24,621 nt of DNA. Source: an uncultured Clostridia bacterium (GTDB lineage Bacteria > Bacillota > Clostridia > TANB77 > CAG-508). Position numbers and translations under genes: made by a program. The DNA is taken from NCBI GenBank assembly GCA_948560265.1, contig CAOXTD010000002.1:1-24621 (forward strand), read 5' to 3'. The number at the start of each line of letters is the position of its first letter. The stretch's first letter is position 1. The notes under the pieces were generated by a model that was not told the origin of the DNA, searched no databases, and worked only from the letters and a program-made list of their open reading frames with translations. Of this stretch, positions 1 to 6,770 are shown one piece after another.

Positions 1-303
1 AATAAATAATAACACACACACGAGAAAAATTTTCTTTAAAAATAACAACAAAAAAATCAAAAAAGGATTATGTTTTTTTAGAAAGTCTATTAAAAAATTT
101 AATCACTTTTTATGAAATATTAATCAAAAATTTTCTCCCAGCGGGCTAAAAAGGTTTTAGGGATTTTTCCCTAAACAGCAAAACAGGTGCCAAAGCACCA
201 TGCTGGCGAATGTTAAAGCGGAAAAAAGTGCCTTAACATTCGAGCAAAATAAATTTTGCTTTAACTTTTAATGTTGAGCTTTTGCAAACATTAAAAGTTA
301 TAT
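1..303. other. Intergenic region with five consecutive stem-loops (156-300), possible oriT or structured regulatory RNA
   Basis: Positions 1-155 are AT-rich with no recognisable gene. From 156 there are five inverted repeats in a row: TTTAGGGA/TCCCTAAA (156-163, 168-175); GGTGC/GCACC (186-190, 195-199); CGAATGTTAA/TTAACATTCG (207-216, 233-242); AGCAAAAT/ATTTTGCT (243-250, 253-260); and a perfect 14-bp stem TAACTTTTAATGTT/AACATTAAAAGTTA (262-275, 287-300) ending 3 bp before the ATG at 304. None is followed by a T-run, so they are not simple terminators. Such clusters occur at transfer origins, replication origins and structured leaders; which applies here cannot be told. Confidence 0.6.
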
Positions 304-987
304 ATGAAGGAGGTAATAATTGTTACTGATACAGTAAAAGAGCTTGAAAAAATTTTTATGACTTATGATAGTGCTTTAAACAAATTAAAATTACTAAACT
401 TAAAAACCAAAAATGATAAAGAAATAACATACATAGATTTACAAAGAGCAGTTCAATTTATGATAAAAAAACATCCAACTTGTAGATGGAAACAGAATAA
501 ATTAATCTATAGAAAAAATTATATTTTAGCTGAAGGATTTTATTGGTTAATACATGTATATTTTCAAACAGAAAAAAATGTTGTAGATGCAGATATAGAA
601 TTCTTTAATATAAGAATCGGACAATATGAAGATTTATTAAAAATTTCTCGCAAAAATTTTTGGAATGATGATATGTATGTACATGAAATGCCGAATTATT
701 TTAATAGAGTTCCTGGTACTATAAAAAATAGTATTATAAAAATGAACAAGGCTACAAATAATATCTATAAATATTATGAAAATGGAAAAACTAAAATTTC
801 TAAAAAAGGTATCGAGTGGTTATGTAAAAATTGCTTTAAACATAAATATTTAGAGTTGCTTGAAGAATATAAGATGGAACTTACAGAGATATACATAGAA
901 AGAGGCTACCCTTATGATGTATTTTTAACGAAATATGAATCAAAACTGCTAAGAACAGACAAATATTTATGGAAATACATACGATAA
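304..987 (+). CDS. Unrecognised 227-aa element protein
   Basis: I do not recognise the family. The product is about 27 kDa, basic, rich in Lys, Asn and Tyr, with no signal peptide or membrane segment. A Trp/Tyr-rich stretch lies around residues 57-90 (CRWKQNK, then YWLIHVYF) and a Lys-rich stretch around 150-185 (KISKKGIEWLCKNC). The start is uncertain: an excellent Shine-Dalgarno AAGGAGG sits at 307-313, inside the first codons, so it cannot serve the ATG at 304. In-frame alternatives are an ATT at 319 just after it, or ATG 358 (residue 19). The 14-bp hairpin at 262-300 abuts the start. It is followed by a terminator at 993-1020, so it is probably a single transcription unit. Replication or transfer accessory roles are guesses. 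Confidence 0.6.
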   Translation: MKEVIIVTDTVKELEKIFMTYDSALNKLKLLNLKTKNDKEITYIDLQRAVQFMIKKHPTCRWKQNKLIYRKNYILAEGFYWLIHVYFQTEKNVVDADIEFFNIRIGQYEDLLKISRKNFWNDDMYVHEMPNYFNRVPGTIKNSIIKMNKATNNIYKYYENGKTKISKKGIEWLCKNCFKHKYLELLEEYKMELTEIYIERGYPYDVFLTKYESKLLRTDKYLWKYIR

Positions 988-992
988 TTAGA

Positions 993-1020
993 TTGTGCAG
1001 AAACTTTCTGCACAATTTAT
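993..1020 (+). terminator. Intrinsic terminator after the 304-987 gene
   Basis: Perfect 11-bp inverted repeat TTGTGCAGAAA / TTTCTGCACAA (993-1003, 1005-1015) around a single C, followed by TTTAT. It starts 5 bp after the stop codon. Confidence 0.75.
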
Positions 1021-1136
1021 CAAGAATTTTACAATAAAATAAGATTCTTCTTTACACTCGTACTTATACTTTCTCATATTTAAGAACAATCGTAAATAAT
1101 AAATTATATAATTTTTAACAAATTTATAAAAATGGG

Positions 1137-1165
1137 CTGACAAATAAAAAAGAGCACGTTATACT
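1137..1165 (+). promoter_or_regulatory. Promoter of the 1196 small gene
   Basis: A -35 CTGACA (1137-1142), a 17-bp spacer and a -10 TATACT (1160-1165) lie about 30 bp before the ATG at 1196. The interval 1021-1136 is AT-rich and I see no gene in it. Confidence 0.6.
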
Positions 1166-1195
1166 ACTATCAAATTAATATTGGAGGTAGTAAAT

Positions 1196-1511
1196 ATGTC
1201 AGAGGAAAAAACAAAAAAAGAAACCGTGTTAAACACATTATTTGAATGTAGAGAGGAAAGTCTGTATGCTCTAACAGAAAAGGATAAAGAGAGAATTGCA
1301 ACTTTAACTAAAGATACTGATAGTTATGAAAAGTTATTTAGTATAATAGAAAAGTTGCCACATACACAAGAAGATTTAGAAAATATTAGAAATAGCCTAG
1401 ATAGTTATATTGACAGGATAAATATTATTGGAGCTTATGAAAACGGAAATTTCTATAAAATACGGATTTTCTGATGCAATCAATTTGATATTAGAATGTA
1501 CAAGTAAATAG
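1196..1511 (+). CDS. Small protein of unknown function, apparent +1 frameshift at a CGG codon
   Basis: Start chosen at ATG 1196, preceded by GGAGG at 1184-1188; an upstream TTG in frame lies on the ribosome site and is rejected. Frame 0 codes 92 residues, acidic and helical, and stops at 1472-1474 after FYKIRIF. Skipping one base, the C at 1463 (first base of codon CGG 1463-1465), continues the protein as GFSDAINLILECTSK to a TAG at 1509-1511. The join FYKI-GFSDAINLI.EC matches my recollection of the C-terminal signature of small (about 90-105 aa) Firmicute proteins of unknown function, so the extension is likely native. This could be a mutation, a sequencing error, or a programmed frameshift. 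A terminator follows at 1521. Confidence 0.65.
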
Positions 1512-1520
1512 CATTGAAAT

Positions 1521-1562
1521 AGTAACGGCAAGCAAATTATTAGTATTACTTGTCGTTACTTT
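1521..1562 (+). terminator. Terminator hairpin between convergent genes
   Basis: AGTAACGGCAAG (1521-1532) pairs with CTTGTCGTTACT (1549-1560), one G-U pair, followed by TTATG. It starts 9 bp after the frameshifted stop at 1511, which supports the idea that the small gene really extends to 1511. Confidence 0.65.
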
Positions 1563-1567
1563 ATGAA

Positions 1568-1936
1568 TTAAACATATATAAACGATTGTGGAGCTGTTCT
1601 TATTCCATATGTTGCCAAATCTTTTGGAAATTCATATTTTTTTATATCAGTTAATTTGTAAGCAATAGCTTTTTCGCTATTATTGAAATATTTATCATAA
1701 AATTTTGAAGTAATTCCAGATTGTTTTTTTGTAATATTCCATATTTTTTCAGGTGATCCCTCTAAAATTTCTTCAACTTTTGCCTCTCCTACGATTTTCA
1801 TAATTGGAGATGTAGAATAAATAATAATCTTATCAATATCCTGTTTACACTTGATTTTTCTATATTCATATTTTTTTGTTCCATTAAATATATTTTCTAC
1901 ATGTTCTGGATTTATTGAAATTAATATACTACACAT
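1568..1936 (-). CDS. PUA-like (ASCH/EVE-type) domain protein
   Basis: A 122-residue stand-alone PUA-like protein of the COG4933 type (HTH plus PUA-like predicted regulators). Family features are the N-terminal CSILISINPEHVENIFNG strand-helix, the conserved KKYEYRK basic motif around residues 21-27, the IYSTSPIMKIVGE strand around 38-50, and a C-terminal APQSF. These folds bind RNA or modified bases. The start at ATG 1936 follows GGAGGT by 5 bp; that ribosome site is encoded within the last codons of the upstream HTH gene, whose stop lies 2 bp before this ATG, so the two are translationally coupled. In COG4933 proteins the HTH and PUA domains are usually on one chain; here they are split. Confidence 0.75.
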   Translation of the reverse strand: MCSILISINPEHVENIFNGTKKYEYRKIKCKQDIDKIIIYSTSPIMKIVGEAKVEEILEGSPEKIWNITKKQSGITSKFYDKYFNNSEKAIAYKLTDIKKYEFPKDLATYGIRTAPQSFIYV

Positions 1937-1938
1937 AG

Positions 1939-2304
1939 TTAACCTCCTATAATTTCTAATTCTTTTATTATTTTTTTCCAATATGATTTATCCACTTGCT
2001 GTTTTTGAGCTTTTCTAATAAATTCTCTTAATAATTCATTTTCCATGATATATTCCGCTATATCATTAGATACCTTATACTGATTTGGACTTTCTTGTGC
2101 TACTAAATCATAAAAAGCATCTTTTTCTTTTGATTGTAAATTAAAGCATTTTACGAATTTATCTATTATATTTTTAGAAGGAAGTCGATTTCCCTTCTCT
2201 ATATCAGAAATGTATGCTGCAGATATTCCTAACTCATCTCCAAGAACTTTTAGACTTCTTTCACCTCGGTACTTTTTTACCAAATCCCCAAACTTCTCTT
2301 TCAC
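1939..2304 (-). CDS. XRE-family HTH regulator
   Basis: A 121-residue protein with an N-terminal Cro/C1-type helix-turn-helix at about residues 5-60 (LGDELGISAAYISDIEKG, then LPSKNIIDKF) and a C-terminal region with a basic QKQQVDKSYWKKI segment. The start is set at GTG 2304, preceded by AAGGAG with 6-bp spacing. A longer frame opens at ATG 2340 but that ATG lies inside a 16-bp palindrome at the transcription start and has no ribosome site. The stop overlaps the ribosome site of the PUA-like gene (1568-1936), so they form a two-gene operon. The palindrome at the promoter suggests autoregulation. It is likely the antitoxin or regulator of the locus. Confidence 0.85.
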   Translation of the reverse strand: MKEKFGDLVKKYRGERSLKVLGDELGISAAYISDIEKGNRLPSKNIIDKFVKCFNLQSKEKDAFYDLVAQESPNQYKVSNDIAEYIMENELLREFIRKAQKQQVDKSYWKKIIKELEIIGG

Positions 2305-2325
2305 TTTTTTCTCCTTATTAACAAA

Positions 2326-2379
2326 TATGCTTATAAGCATACTTGTTAATATAATATAATAAAAAAAATAATTTGTAAA
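2326..2379 (-). promoter_or_regulatory. Promoter and 16-bp palindromic operator of the HTH-PUA operon
   Basis: On the minus strand: -35 TTTACA (2379-2374), 17-bp spacer, -10 TATTAT (2356-2351), then a perfect 16-bp palindrome TATGCTTATAAGCATA at 2326-2341, just downstream of the expected start point. A perfect palindrome at +1 of an XRE gene is typical of an autorepressor site. Confidence 0.7.
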
Positions 2380-2389
2380 TACTTTTCAA

Positions 2390-2417
2390 AAAAATACACT
2401 TTTTCAAGTGTATTTTT
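2390..2417 (-). terminator. Terminator of the PIN-GNAT operon
   Basis: A 12-bp inverted repeat AAAAATACACTT / AAGTGTATTTTT (2390-2401, 2406-2417) with a 4-base loop directly after the stop of the PIN-GNAT gene. Read on the minus strand it ends in a T-run. It separates this operon from the HTH-PUA promoter downstream. Confidence 0.75.
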
Positions 2418-3898
2418 TATATGGAAAACATTTCTTTGCTATTTCCTTCTATAATTATTTTTTCTAAATCATTTTTATTTATACTTATTGGAGATTGAAT
2501 ATAACCATTAACAATGCCGTTATCAAGTAAAAAATTATATGTAATTGGATTGTTAAAAGTAATGTAATGTTTAAACATTATAACAAGGCTATCTAAAGAA
2601 GTAACATACTGAAGTTCATCTTCATTATAAGCTGTTCTTTTTCTAACTATATTAAATATTTCTTCTTGACTTTCAAATTTATTCCATGTTGTTTCGACTA
2701 TACCTAGAGTTGTTATTGCTTTTTTATCATGCGATGCATAAAATAATAATATATCATTAGCTTTTATCTTTTTAATTTTAGAATTTGAGATAAAAGCCTT
2801 TTTTATTGCATTTGCAGATGTATTTATCCCTTGTGTATCATCAATACTTATTTGAAATTCTCTTTCAGCTTCCTCAAATAATAATTTATGATATTTTGGT
2901 TGTACTGGAATAATAAATATATCTTGATTATCTAATTGTACAAAAGGATAGCCACTTTTGTCTTTGATATTTTTTACAAATATAGCTTCTCTTTCTACTG
3001 TATCATCACTTTTAGTGGTGTTTTTATATGTAACTAAATTAAAACCATATTGTTTTAATAAATAAATTAAAGATTCTTGTCTTTCAAATGTAGTAACATA
3101 TATTTCATCTATGTTTTTTTCTATAGCTTCTTTTATCATTATTTTTATAAAGCATTCGCCTATTTTTTTGCCAGTATCAGCAACTTTAAATGTAGCAACT
3201 TTTAATCTCTTGGCTGGTTTAAGTGGAACATCAAAACTTGAATAATCCTCATCTTTGCCTTCTTCTTTTAACATTAAAAATGAGGTAACTCTATTTTGCT
3301 GATCTTGAGTTACATATGCTTGAGCATTATTTCGTTGTTTCTTTTCAAACCACTTATCGAATCCTTTGTAATCCATTCTTAAGCTAGTAAAAAACTCATC
3401 TTCTAAATTAAGATTATATAAATATTCTTGTTTTATAAATACTGGTGTCTGAATAATGACTTTTTCATCTTCTTTAAATATTTCAAGTGCATCATCAATA
3501 GATAAGACTCTTTTGTCTAAGTTTAATTTTTTTCCTTTTTTTACAAGTTCTTTATCATTTGTTATAAGAAATGTAACACAATTTTTATAGACAGCATATA
3601 ACATTTCATTATCTATCTTATCATTTTCATTTTTTATTCCTACTAAATTATTGAACTCATCAGTAATCCTAGGTGGATTATCTATAATATTATAAACATT
3701 TAATTTTGATTTAAATATAGACTTTTTCTTCTCATCTTTTATTTTATCTGTTTCAGTTAGTGTTTTAGGATGAACTACTATACTATATTTATCTGAATCG
3801 TATAATGATTTTGTTATCTTTGCAACTTTATTATCTAATACTTCATTATCTAATAAATAAATTAGCATATTTGTATCTAATAATATTCTTTCTTTCAA
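2417..3898 (-). CDS. PIN nuclease - GNAT acetyltransferase - PUA/EVE-like fusion protein
   Basis: A 493-residue three-domain protein. Residues 1-130 are a PIN-type nuclease: LLDTNMLIYLL (Asp8), TETDK (Glu49), DNEMLYA (Asp96) and ITNDKEL (Asp115) supply the acidic metal-binding set. Residues about 165-315 look like a GNAT fold, with the acetyl-CoA loop around DTGKKIGECFIKIMIKEAI and a C-terminal YLLKQYGF. Residues about 325-485 resemble a PUA/EVE-like domain (KANDILLFYASHDKKAITTLGIVE). PIN domains are usually RNases, often toxins; a GNAT domain may acetylate tRNA-bound or protein substrates; PUA-like domains recognise RNA. The start is a TTG at 3898 overlapping the TGA of the upstream ASCH gene (TTGA), so the pair is translationally coupled. 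The function as a whole is inferred, not known. Confidence 0.8.
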   Translation of the reverse strand: MKERILLDTNMLIYLLDNEVLDNKVAKITKSLYDSDKYSIVVHPKTLTETDKIKDEKKKSIFKSKLNVYNIIDNPPRITDEFNNLVGIKNENDKIDNEMLYAVYKNCVTFLITNDKELVKKGKKLNLDKRVLSIDDALEIFKEDEKVIIQTPVFIKQEYLYNLNLEDEFFTSLRMDYKGFDKWFEKKQRNNAQAYVTQDQQNRVTSFLMLKEEGKDEDYSSFDVPLKPAKRLKVATFKVADTGKKIGECFIKIMIKEAIEKNIDEIYVTTFERQESLIYLLKQYGFNLVTYKNTTKSDDTVEREAIFVKNIKDKSGYPFVQLDNQDIFIIPVQPKYHKLLFEEAEREFQISIDDTQGINTSANAIKKAFISNSKIKKIKANDILLFYASHDKKAITTLGIVETTWNKFESQEEIFNIVRKRTAYNEDELQYVTSLDSLVIMFKHYITFNNPITYNFLLDNGIVNGYIQSPISINKNDLEKIIIEGNSKEMFSI

Positions 3899-4245
3899 AT
3901 TTGCACCTTCCTTACTTTTATTGCTATTACTCCATACTTATTTTCTTGTTCTTTTGTATAAAATTTATATAAATCTTTTAAAAAGTTCTCTCTTGTTTCT
4001 TTTTGATCTGCATATTGTTGAATTTCTAAATTCATTATTGCCTCTTCAAATGACTTCTCAACGAATAAATTTTCTACTATTGTATATAATTCTTCTTTTA
4101 ACGCTGGCTCTTTCTGAAATATAATTTCATCACCAATTTTTAGATTCTTTCTTTTATCATCATTTAGTCTAATTTCTATTTCTTTAGTTCTATTTTTCAT
4201 ATATTCAAAATACTTTGGATTTAATTTCATTATATATTTCATCAT
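3895..4245 (-). CDS. ASCH-domain (PUA-like) protein
   Basis: About 116 residues with the ASCH core: KYIMKLNPKYFEYMKNRTK at the N terminus, the EIEIRLND strand, KIGDEIIFQ (the G-D-x-I-x-F signature) and a C-terminal YGVIAIKVRKV strand. ASCH proteins are PUA-like RNA-binding domains; a few relatives are amidohydrolases acting on acylated cytidines. The start is ATG 4245 (or the adjacent ATG 4242), after GGAAGG. Its stop overlaps the start of the PIN-GNAT-PUA gene. It could be a partner or antitoxin for that protein. Positions 4246-4334 upstream contain no gene and only a weak promoter candidate. Confidence 0.75.
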   Translation of the reverse strand: MMKYIMKLNPKYFEYMKNRTKEIEIRLNDDKRKNLKIGDEIIFQKEPALKEELYTIVENLFVEKSFEEAIMNLEIQQYADQKETRENFLKDLYKFYTKEQENKYGVIAIKVRKVQI

Positions 4246-4334
4246 TATACCTTCCAAATGTTTATTTAATTACATATTTACTTAATTGTCTACACTATAA
4301 AAATTTATTGTTTTTTTATTTTTCCTTTTACAAT

Positions 4335-4679
4335 TTATTTTTCCATTTCCCAACTCTTAAAATAAATACATTCATTATTATCATTGAATTTTATCTCATA
4401 TATACCATCAAACTCTGTACCATCTCTTTGAAATATCCAATTTACAATTACTGTTTTATCTTCTATTGCTAGAATTTTAAATTCTAACTTCTTTATATCT
4501 TGATTATCAATATTCTCCCATTCTTTTGCAACCTCCTCATATTTAGTATAAGGTGTCAAAAATGGTGTTTCTTGATAAAAGTTTGTATTAGTAAATAATG
4601 ACGCTACTTTATTAGAATTTTTATTTAGCCAAGATTCTTTTAAAATATCTAACCAATTTTCTATATATTTCCTATCCAT
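4335..4679 (-). CDS. NTF2-like / SnoaL-like fold protein
   Basis: A 114-residue small protein resembling the NTF2-like superfamily: an N-terminal helix (ENWLDILKESWLNKN), then SLFTNTNFYQETPF, and alternating beta strands ending in IVNWIFQRDGTEFDGIYEIKF and ECIYFKSWEME. These cone-shaped folds serve as small-molecule lyases, isomerases or binding modules; the catalytic residues cannot be fixed here. The start is ATG 4679 after AGGAGG (4686-4691). It lies 17 bp downstream of the dehydrogenase-like gene on the same strand, so they are probably co-transcribed. A longer upstream frame overlaps the dehydrogenase gene and has no ribosome site. Confidence 0.7.
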   Translation of the reverse strand: MDRKYIENWLDILKESWLNKNSNKVASLFTNTNFYQETPFLTPYTKYEEVAKEWENIDNQDIKKLEFKILAIEDKTVIVNWIFQRDGTEFDGIYEIKFNDNNECIYFKSWEMEK

Positions 4680-4696
4680 AACATTTCCTCCTACAA

Positions 4697-5623
4697 TTAA
4701 GAGCCAACAACATTTTGTGATTTGTTTTCTAATATAGACATAGTGTTGTTGCACCATAAATCTACTAATCTATCTATTGATTCTTTTGTATAGAATGAAT
4801 ATGGTGCAGTTGCCATTACATTTCCATTATAATCATTTAACGTTTTATCATCATATATTTCAAATGCGTAACTTATTTCATTATTCTCTGCTTTTTCTAA
4901 CATCAATTTATGATTATAAATCTCTACTGGGTTAATTATAATGTTAATTATGCTATTTCCGTTCATCATTGCAATTCGCTTATCTGTTATAATTTTTCTA
5001 GTATCTTCATTTGTTGCAAATGTAGGAATAATGAAATCTGATTCTTTAAAAATATCATCAATTTCAACTCTTTTATATTTATTTTCTTTAATGCTTTTGC
5101 TCCAATAAATAACTTTCATTCCTAAATTATCACAAAGTTCTGCAACTCTTGTACCAATCGTCCCTAGACCAATTATACCAACTGTTTTATTCTTTATTTC
5201 TGTATTTAACATTTCGTGATTATATACCATTTTATAATTTGTCTTTATTTGAATTGGTAATTTCTTTGCTAAACACATCATTAAGAAAATAGCATATTCT
5301 GCAACAGAATCTGTAGAATATTTAGGTGTATGTGTTACTATTATTCCATTTTCTTTACAATATTGCCAATCAATCCAATCAAAAGCAGTTGTATTTATAC
5401 AGATTGCTTTTAGATTTTTAATTTTACTTATATGTTCTTTCCTTAAATTCCACTTATACCATTCTGGATCAGCCATTAAAATTTTCTCTGCACTATCATG
5501 TAGATATTGTGCTTTGTCCAAATCAAAATAATTCTCTAAAAATATTAAATTTCCATATTGTTCTAATGTCTTAATTTGTTTCTCTGTAAAAAATGTTCTT
5601 TCATAAGTTATATAAATATTCAT
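4697..5623 (-). CDS. D-2-hydroxyacid dehydrogenase-fold protein lacking the catalytic triad
   Basis: A 308-residue protein of the D-isomer 2-hydroxyacid dehydrogenase family. The nucleotide-binding loop GLGTIG is intact at 152-157, the NAD-binding domain runs about 100-280, and the family motif DSVAEYAIFLMM is at 105-116. The catalytic Arg/Glu/His expected in INTARG, DVFxxEP and TPH are replaced: INIIINP (Ile230 at the Arg position), EIYDDKTL (Lys260 at the Glu position) and APYSFYT (Tyr275 at the His position). It probably binds NAD(H) but cannot do the usual hydride transfer chemistry. Start ATG 5623, with GAGGTT upstream. It is flanked on the same strand by an unknown-family gene (5682-6059) and an NTF2-like gene. 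Confidence 0.8.
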   Translation of the reverse strand: MNIYITYERTFFTEKQIKTLEQYGNLIFLENYFDLDKAQYLHDSAEKILMADPEWYKWNLRKEHISKIKNLKAICINTTAFDWIDWQYCKENGIIVTHTPKYSTDSVAEYAIFLMMCLAKKLPIQIKTNYKMVYNHEMLNTEIKNKTVGIIGLGTIGTRVAELCDNLGMKVIYWSKSIKENKYKRVEIDDIFKESDFIIPTFATNEDTRKIITDKRIAMMNGNSIINIIINPVEIYNHKLMLEKAENNEISYAFEIYDDKTLNDYNGNVMATAPYSFYTKESIDRLVDLWCNNTMSILENKSQNVVGS

Positions 5624-5681
5624 AAATTTAACCTCATTTCTGTTTGTTTTATTACTCCACAAGACTAATAAAGTTCATATA

Positions 5682-6059
5682 CTATTCCTCAAGTGAAAAA
5701 AATGTATCTTTATTTCTATCAATAAGATTATGTGCCATCTCCATTTCTTCTGGCTTATTTATATAAATAATTTTAAATTTTCCAGATGTAGTTTTATTTA
5801 TATAATCATGATTTACTTCTAATATATGCACTTGTCCCCAATATAACCATTTTCCATCAATATTTTCTACTAAAAAATTTCTAACTGGTGGCATTTGATA
5901 ATTTCTAATACTAGGTTTATCTTTAAATTCAAATATTTTATCAGTAAATTGTTCTGTAGTATATGGAACTTTCAAGTGTTTTTTCCAATCTAACTCTTTT
6001 GGAAATCCCTGCTCCTTTGTTATTTGTAATGTATCATTAATTTCAATATATGATCCCAT
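5682..6059 (-). CDS. Conserved protein of unknown function (about 125 aa)
   Basis: A soluble 125-residue protein with no signal peptide. It shows a patterned beta-rich core: FLVENIDGKWLYWGQVHILEV at about 64-84, then SGKFKIIYINKPEEM at about 93-107. I recall similar proteins scattered in Firmicute accessory regions, without known function. Start ATG 6059 with AGGAGG 10 bp upstream; the longer frame to 6131 has no ribosome site and would cover the promoter. It is the first gene of the probable operon with the dehydrogenase-like gene (59-bp gap) and the NTF2-like gene. Confidence 0.65.
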   Translation of the reverse strand: MGSYIEINDTLQITKEQGFPKELDWKKHLKVPYTTEQFTDKIFEFKDKPSIRNYQMPPVRNFLVENIDGKWLYWGQVHILEVNHDYINKTTSGKFKIIYINKPEEMEMAHNLIDRNKDTFFSLEE

Positions 6060-6089
6060 ATCCTTATTTCCTCCTATAAATTTAGTTGA

Positions 6090-6098
6090 ATTATACCA
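6090..6098 (-). promoter_or_regulatory. Extended -10 promoter of the 6059-4335 operon
   Basis: Read on the minus strand, TATAAT at 6095-6090 is preceded by a TG one base upstream (TGGTATAAT), an extended -10. No convincing -35 is visible. It lies about 30 bp before the start codon. Confidence 0.5.
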
Positions 6099-6208
6099 TA
6101 CTTTCTCTACAAAATATATAGAAATAAGCAAATTTCATACTAATATCTTATTTAAAATTTAAATAAAATTAAAAAACTTCTCAAAAATTTTCCGACTTTT
6201 TGATAGTG

Positions 6209-6406
6209 GATGACATATATCTAGTGGAGAGTAAAACTGTAAATAAAAAAATTTAAAGAAATTTTTAGAAAATTACTCATTTCTCGAAAAATGGTGGCAT
6301 TTACCTAGTAGGGAGTAAAATTTTAATTATAAAAAAGTTTAATGAATTTTTTATAAATTATACCTTTTACAAAATTTGATGGCATTTATCTAGTAGAAGG
6401 ATAAAT
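6209..6406 (+). repeat. Three direct repeats at 84/85-bp spacing, probable integrase/excisionase arm sites
   Basis: Copies at 6209-6236, 6293-6320 and 6378-6406 share a consensus like GATGGCATTTATCTAGTAG followed by GGAGTAAAA. The start-to-start spacing is 84 and 85 bp, about eight helical turns, so the copies face the same side of the DNA. They lie between the accessory genes and xis-int. Tn916-type and lambda-type integrases bind such arm repeats. The region 6060-6444 holds no gene apart from these repeats and the minus-strand promoter. Confidence 0.7.
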
Positions 6407-6444
6407 TTTACTCTTACTAATTTAGAGAAAGGAGGAAATCTACA

Positions 6445-6655
6445 TTGACAACAAATGAAGAAAATACAAAGTTAGGAATATACTTCCGATGAAGCAAGAG
6501 AAATGTTAGGTATAGGTAGAAATTTAATGTTGAAATTAGTTAAAGTAAAAGGTTTTCCAGCAGTTAGATTTAAAAGAAAAATTATTATTAATAAAGAATT
6601 GCTACCAAAATGGTTTGAGGAAAACTGTGGTGAGTATGGTGACTATGATTATTAG
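6445..6655 (+). pseudogene. xis: Excisionase (Xis)-like gene with a frame disruption
   Basis: A TTG start at 6445 follows AGAAAGGAGG (6427-6436, about 8 bp away). Frame 0 reads TTNEENTKLGIYF then stops at TGA 6490-6492. The +1 frame continues DEAREMLGIGRNLMLKLV and then KGFPAVRFKRKIIINKELL to TAG 6653-6655. This is the winged-helix excisionase pattern (recognition helix, then the GFPAVR wing) found immediately upstream of such integrases. The frame is restored either by skipping one base, for example C 6487 of a CGA codon, or by adding a lost TA unit (giving GIYTSDEA, closer to the usual pattern). If inactive, the element would be trapped in the chromosome. Confidence 0.75.
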
Positions 6656-6770
6656 TAATTAGTAAAAAGGGCTGATTTCTTGTTTTAAACGTGATAAGAT
6701 ATGTTTAGATATTAAGTTTTGTGCCCTTGAACTATTTATATTTTTAAACTTATTTGGAAGGAGTTATTTA

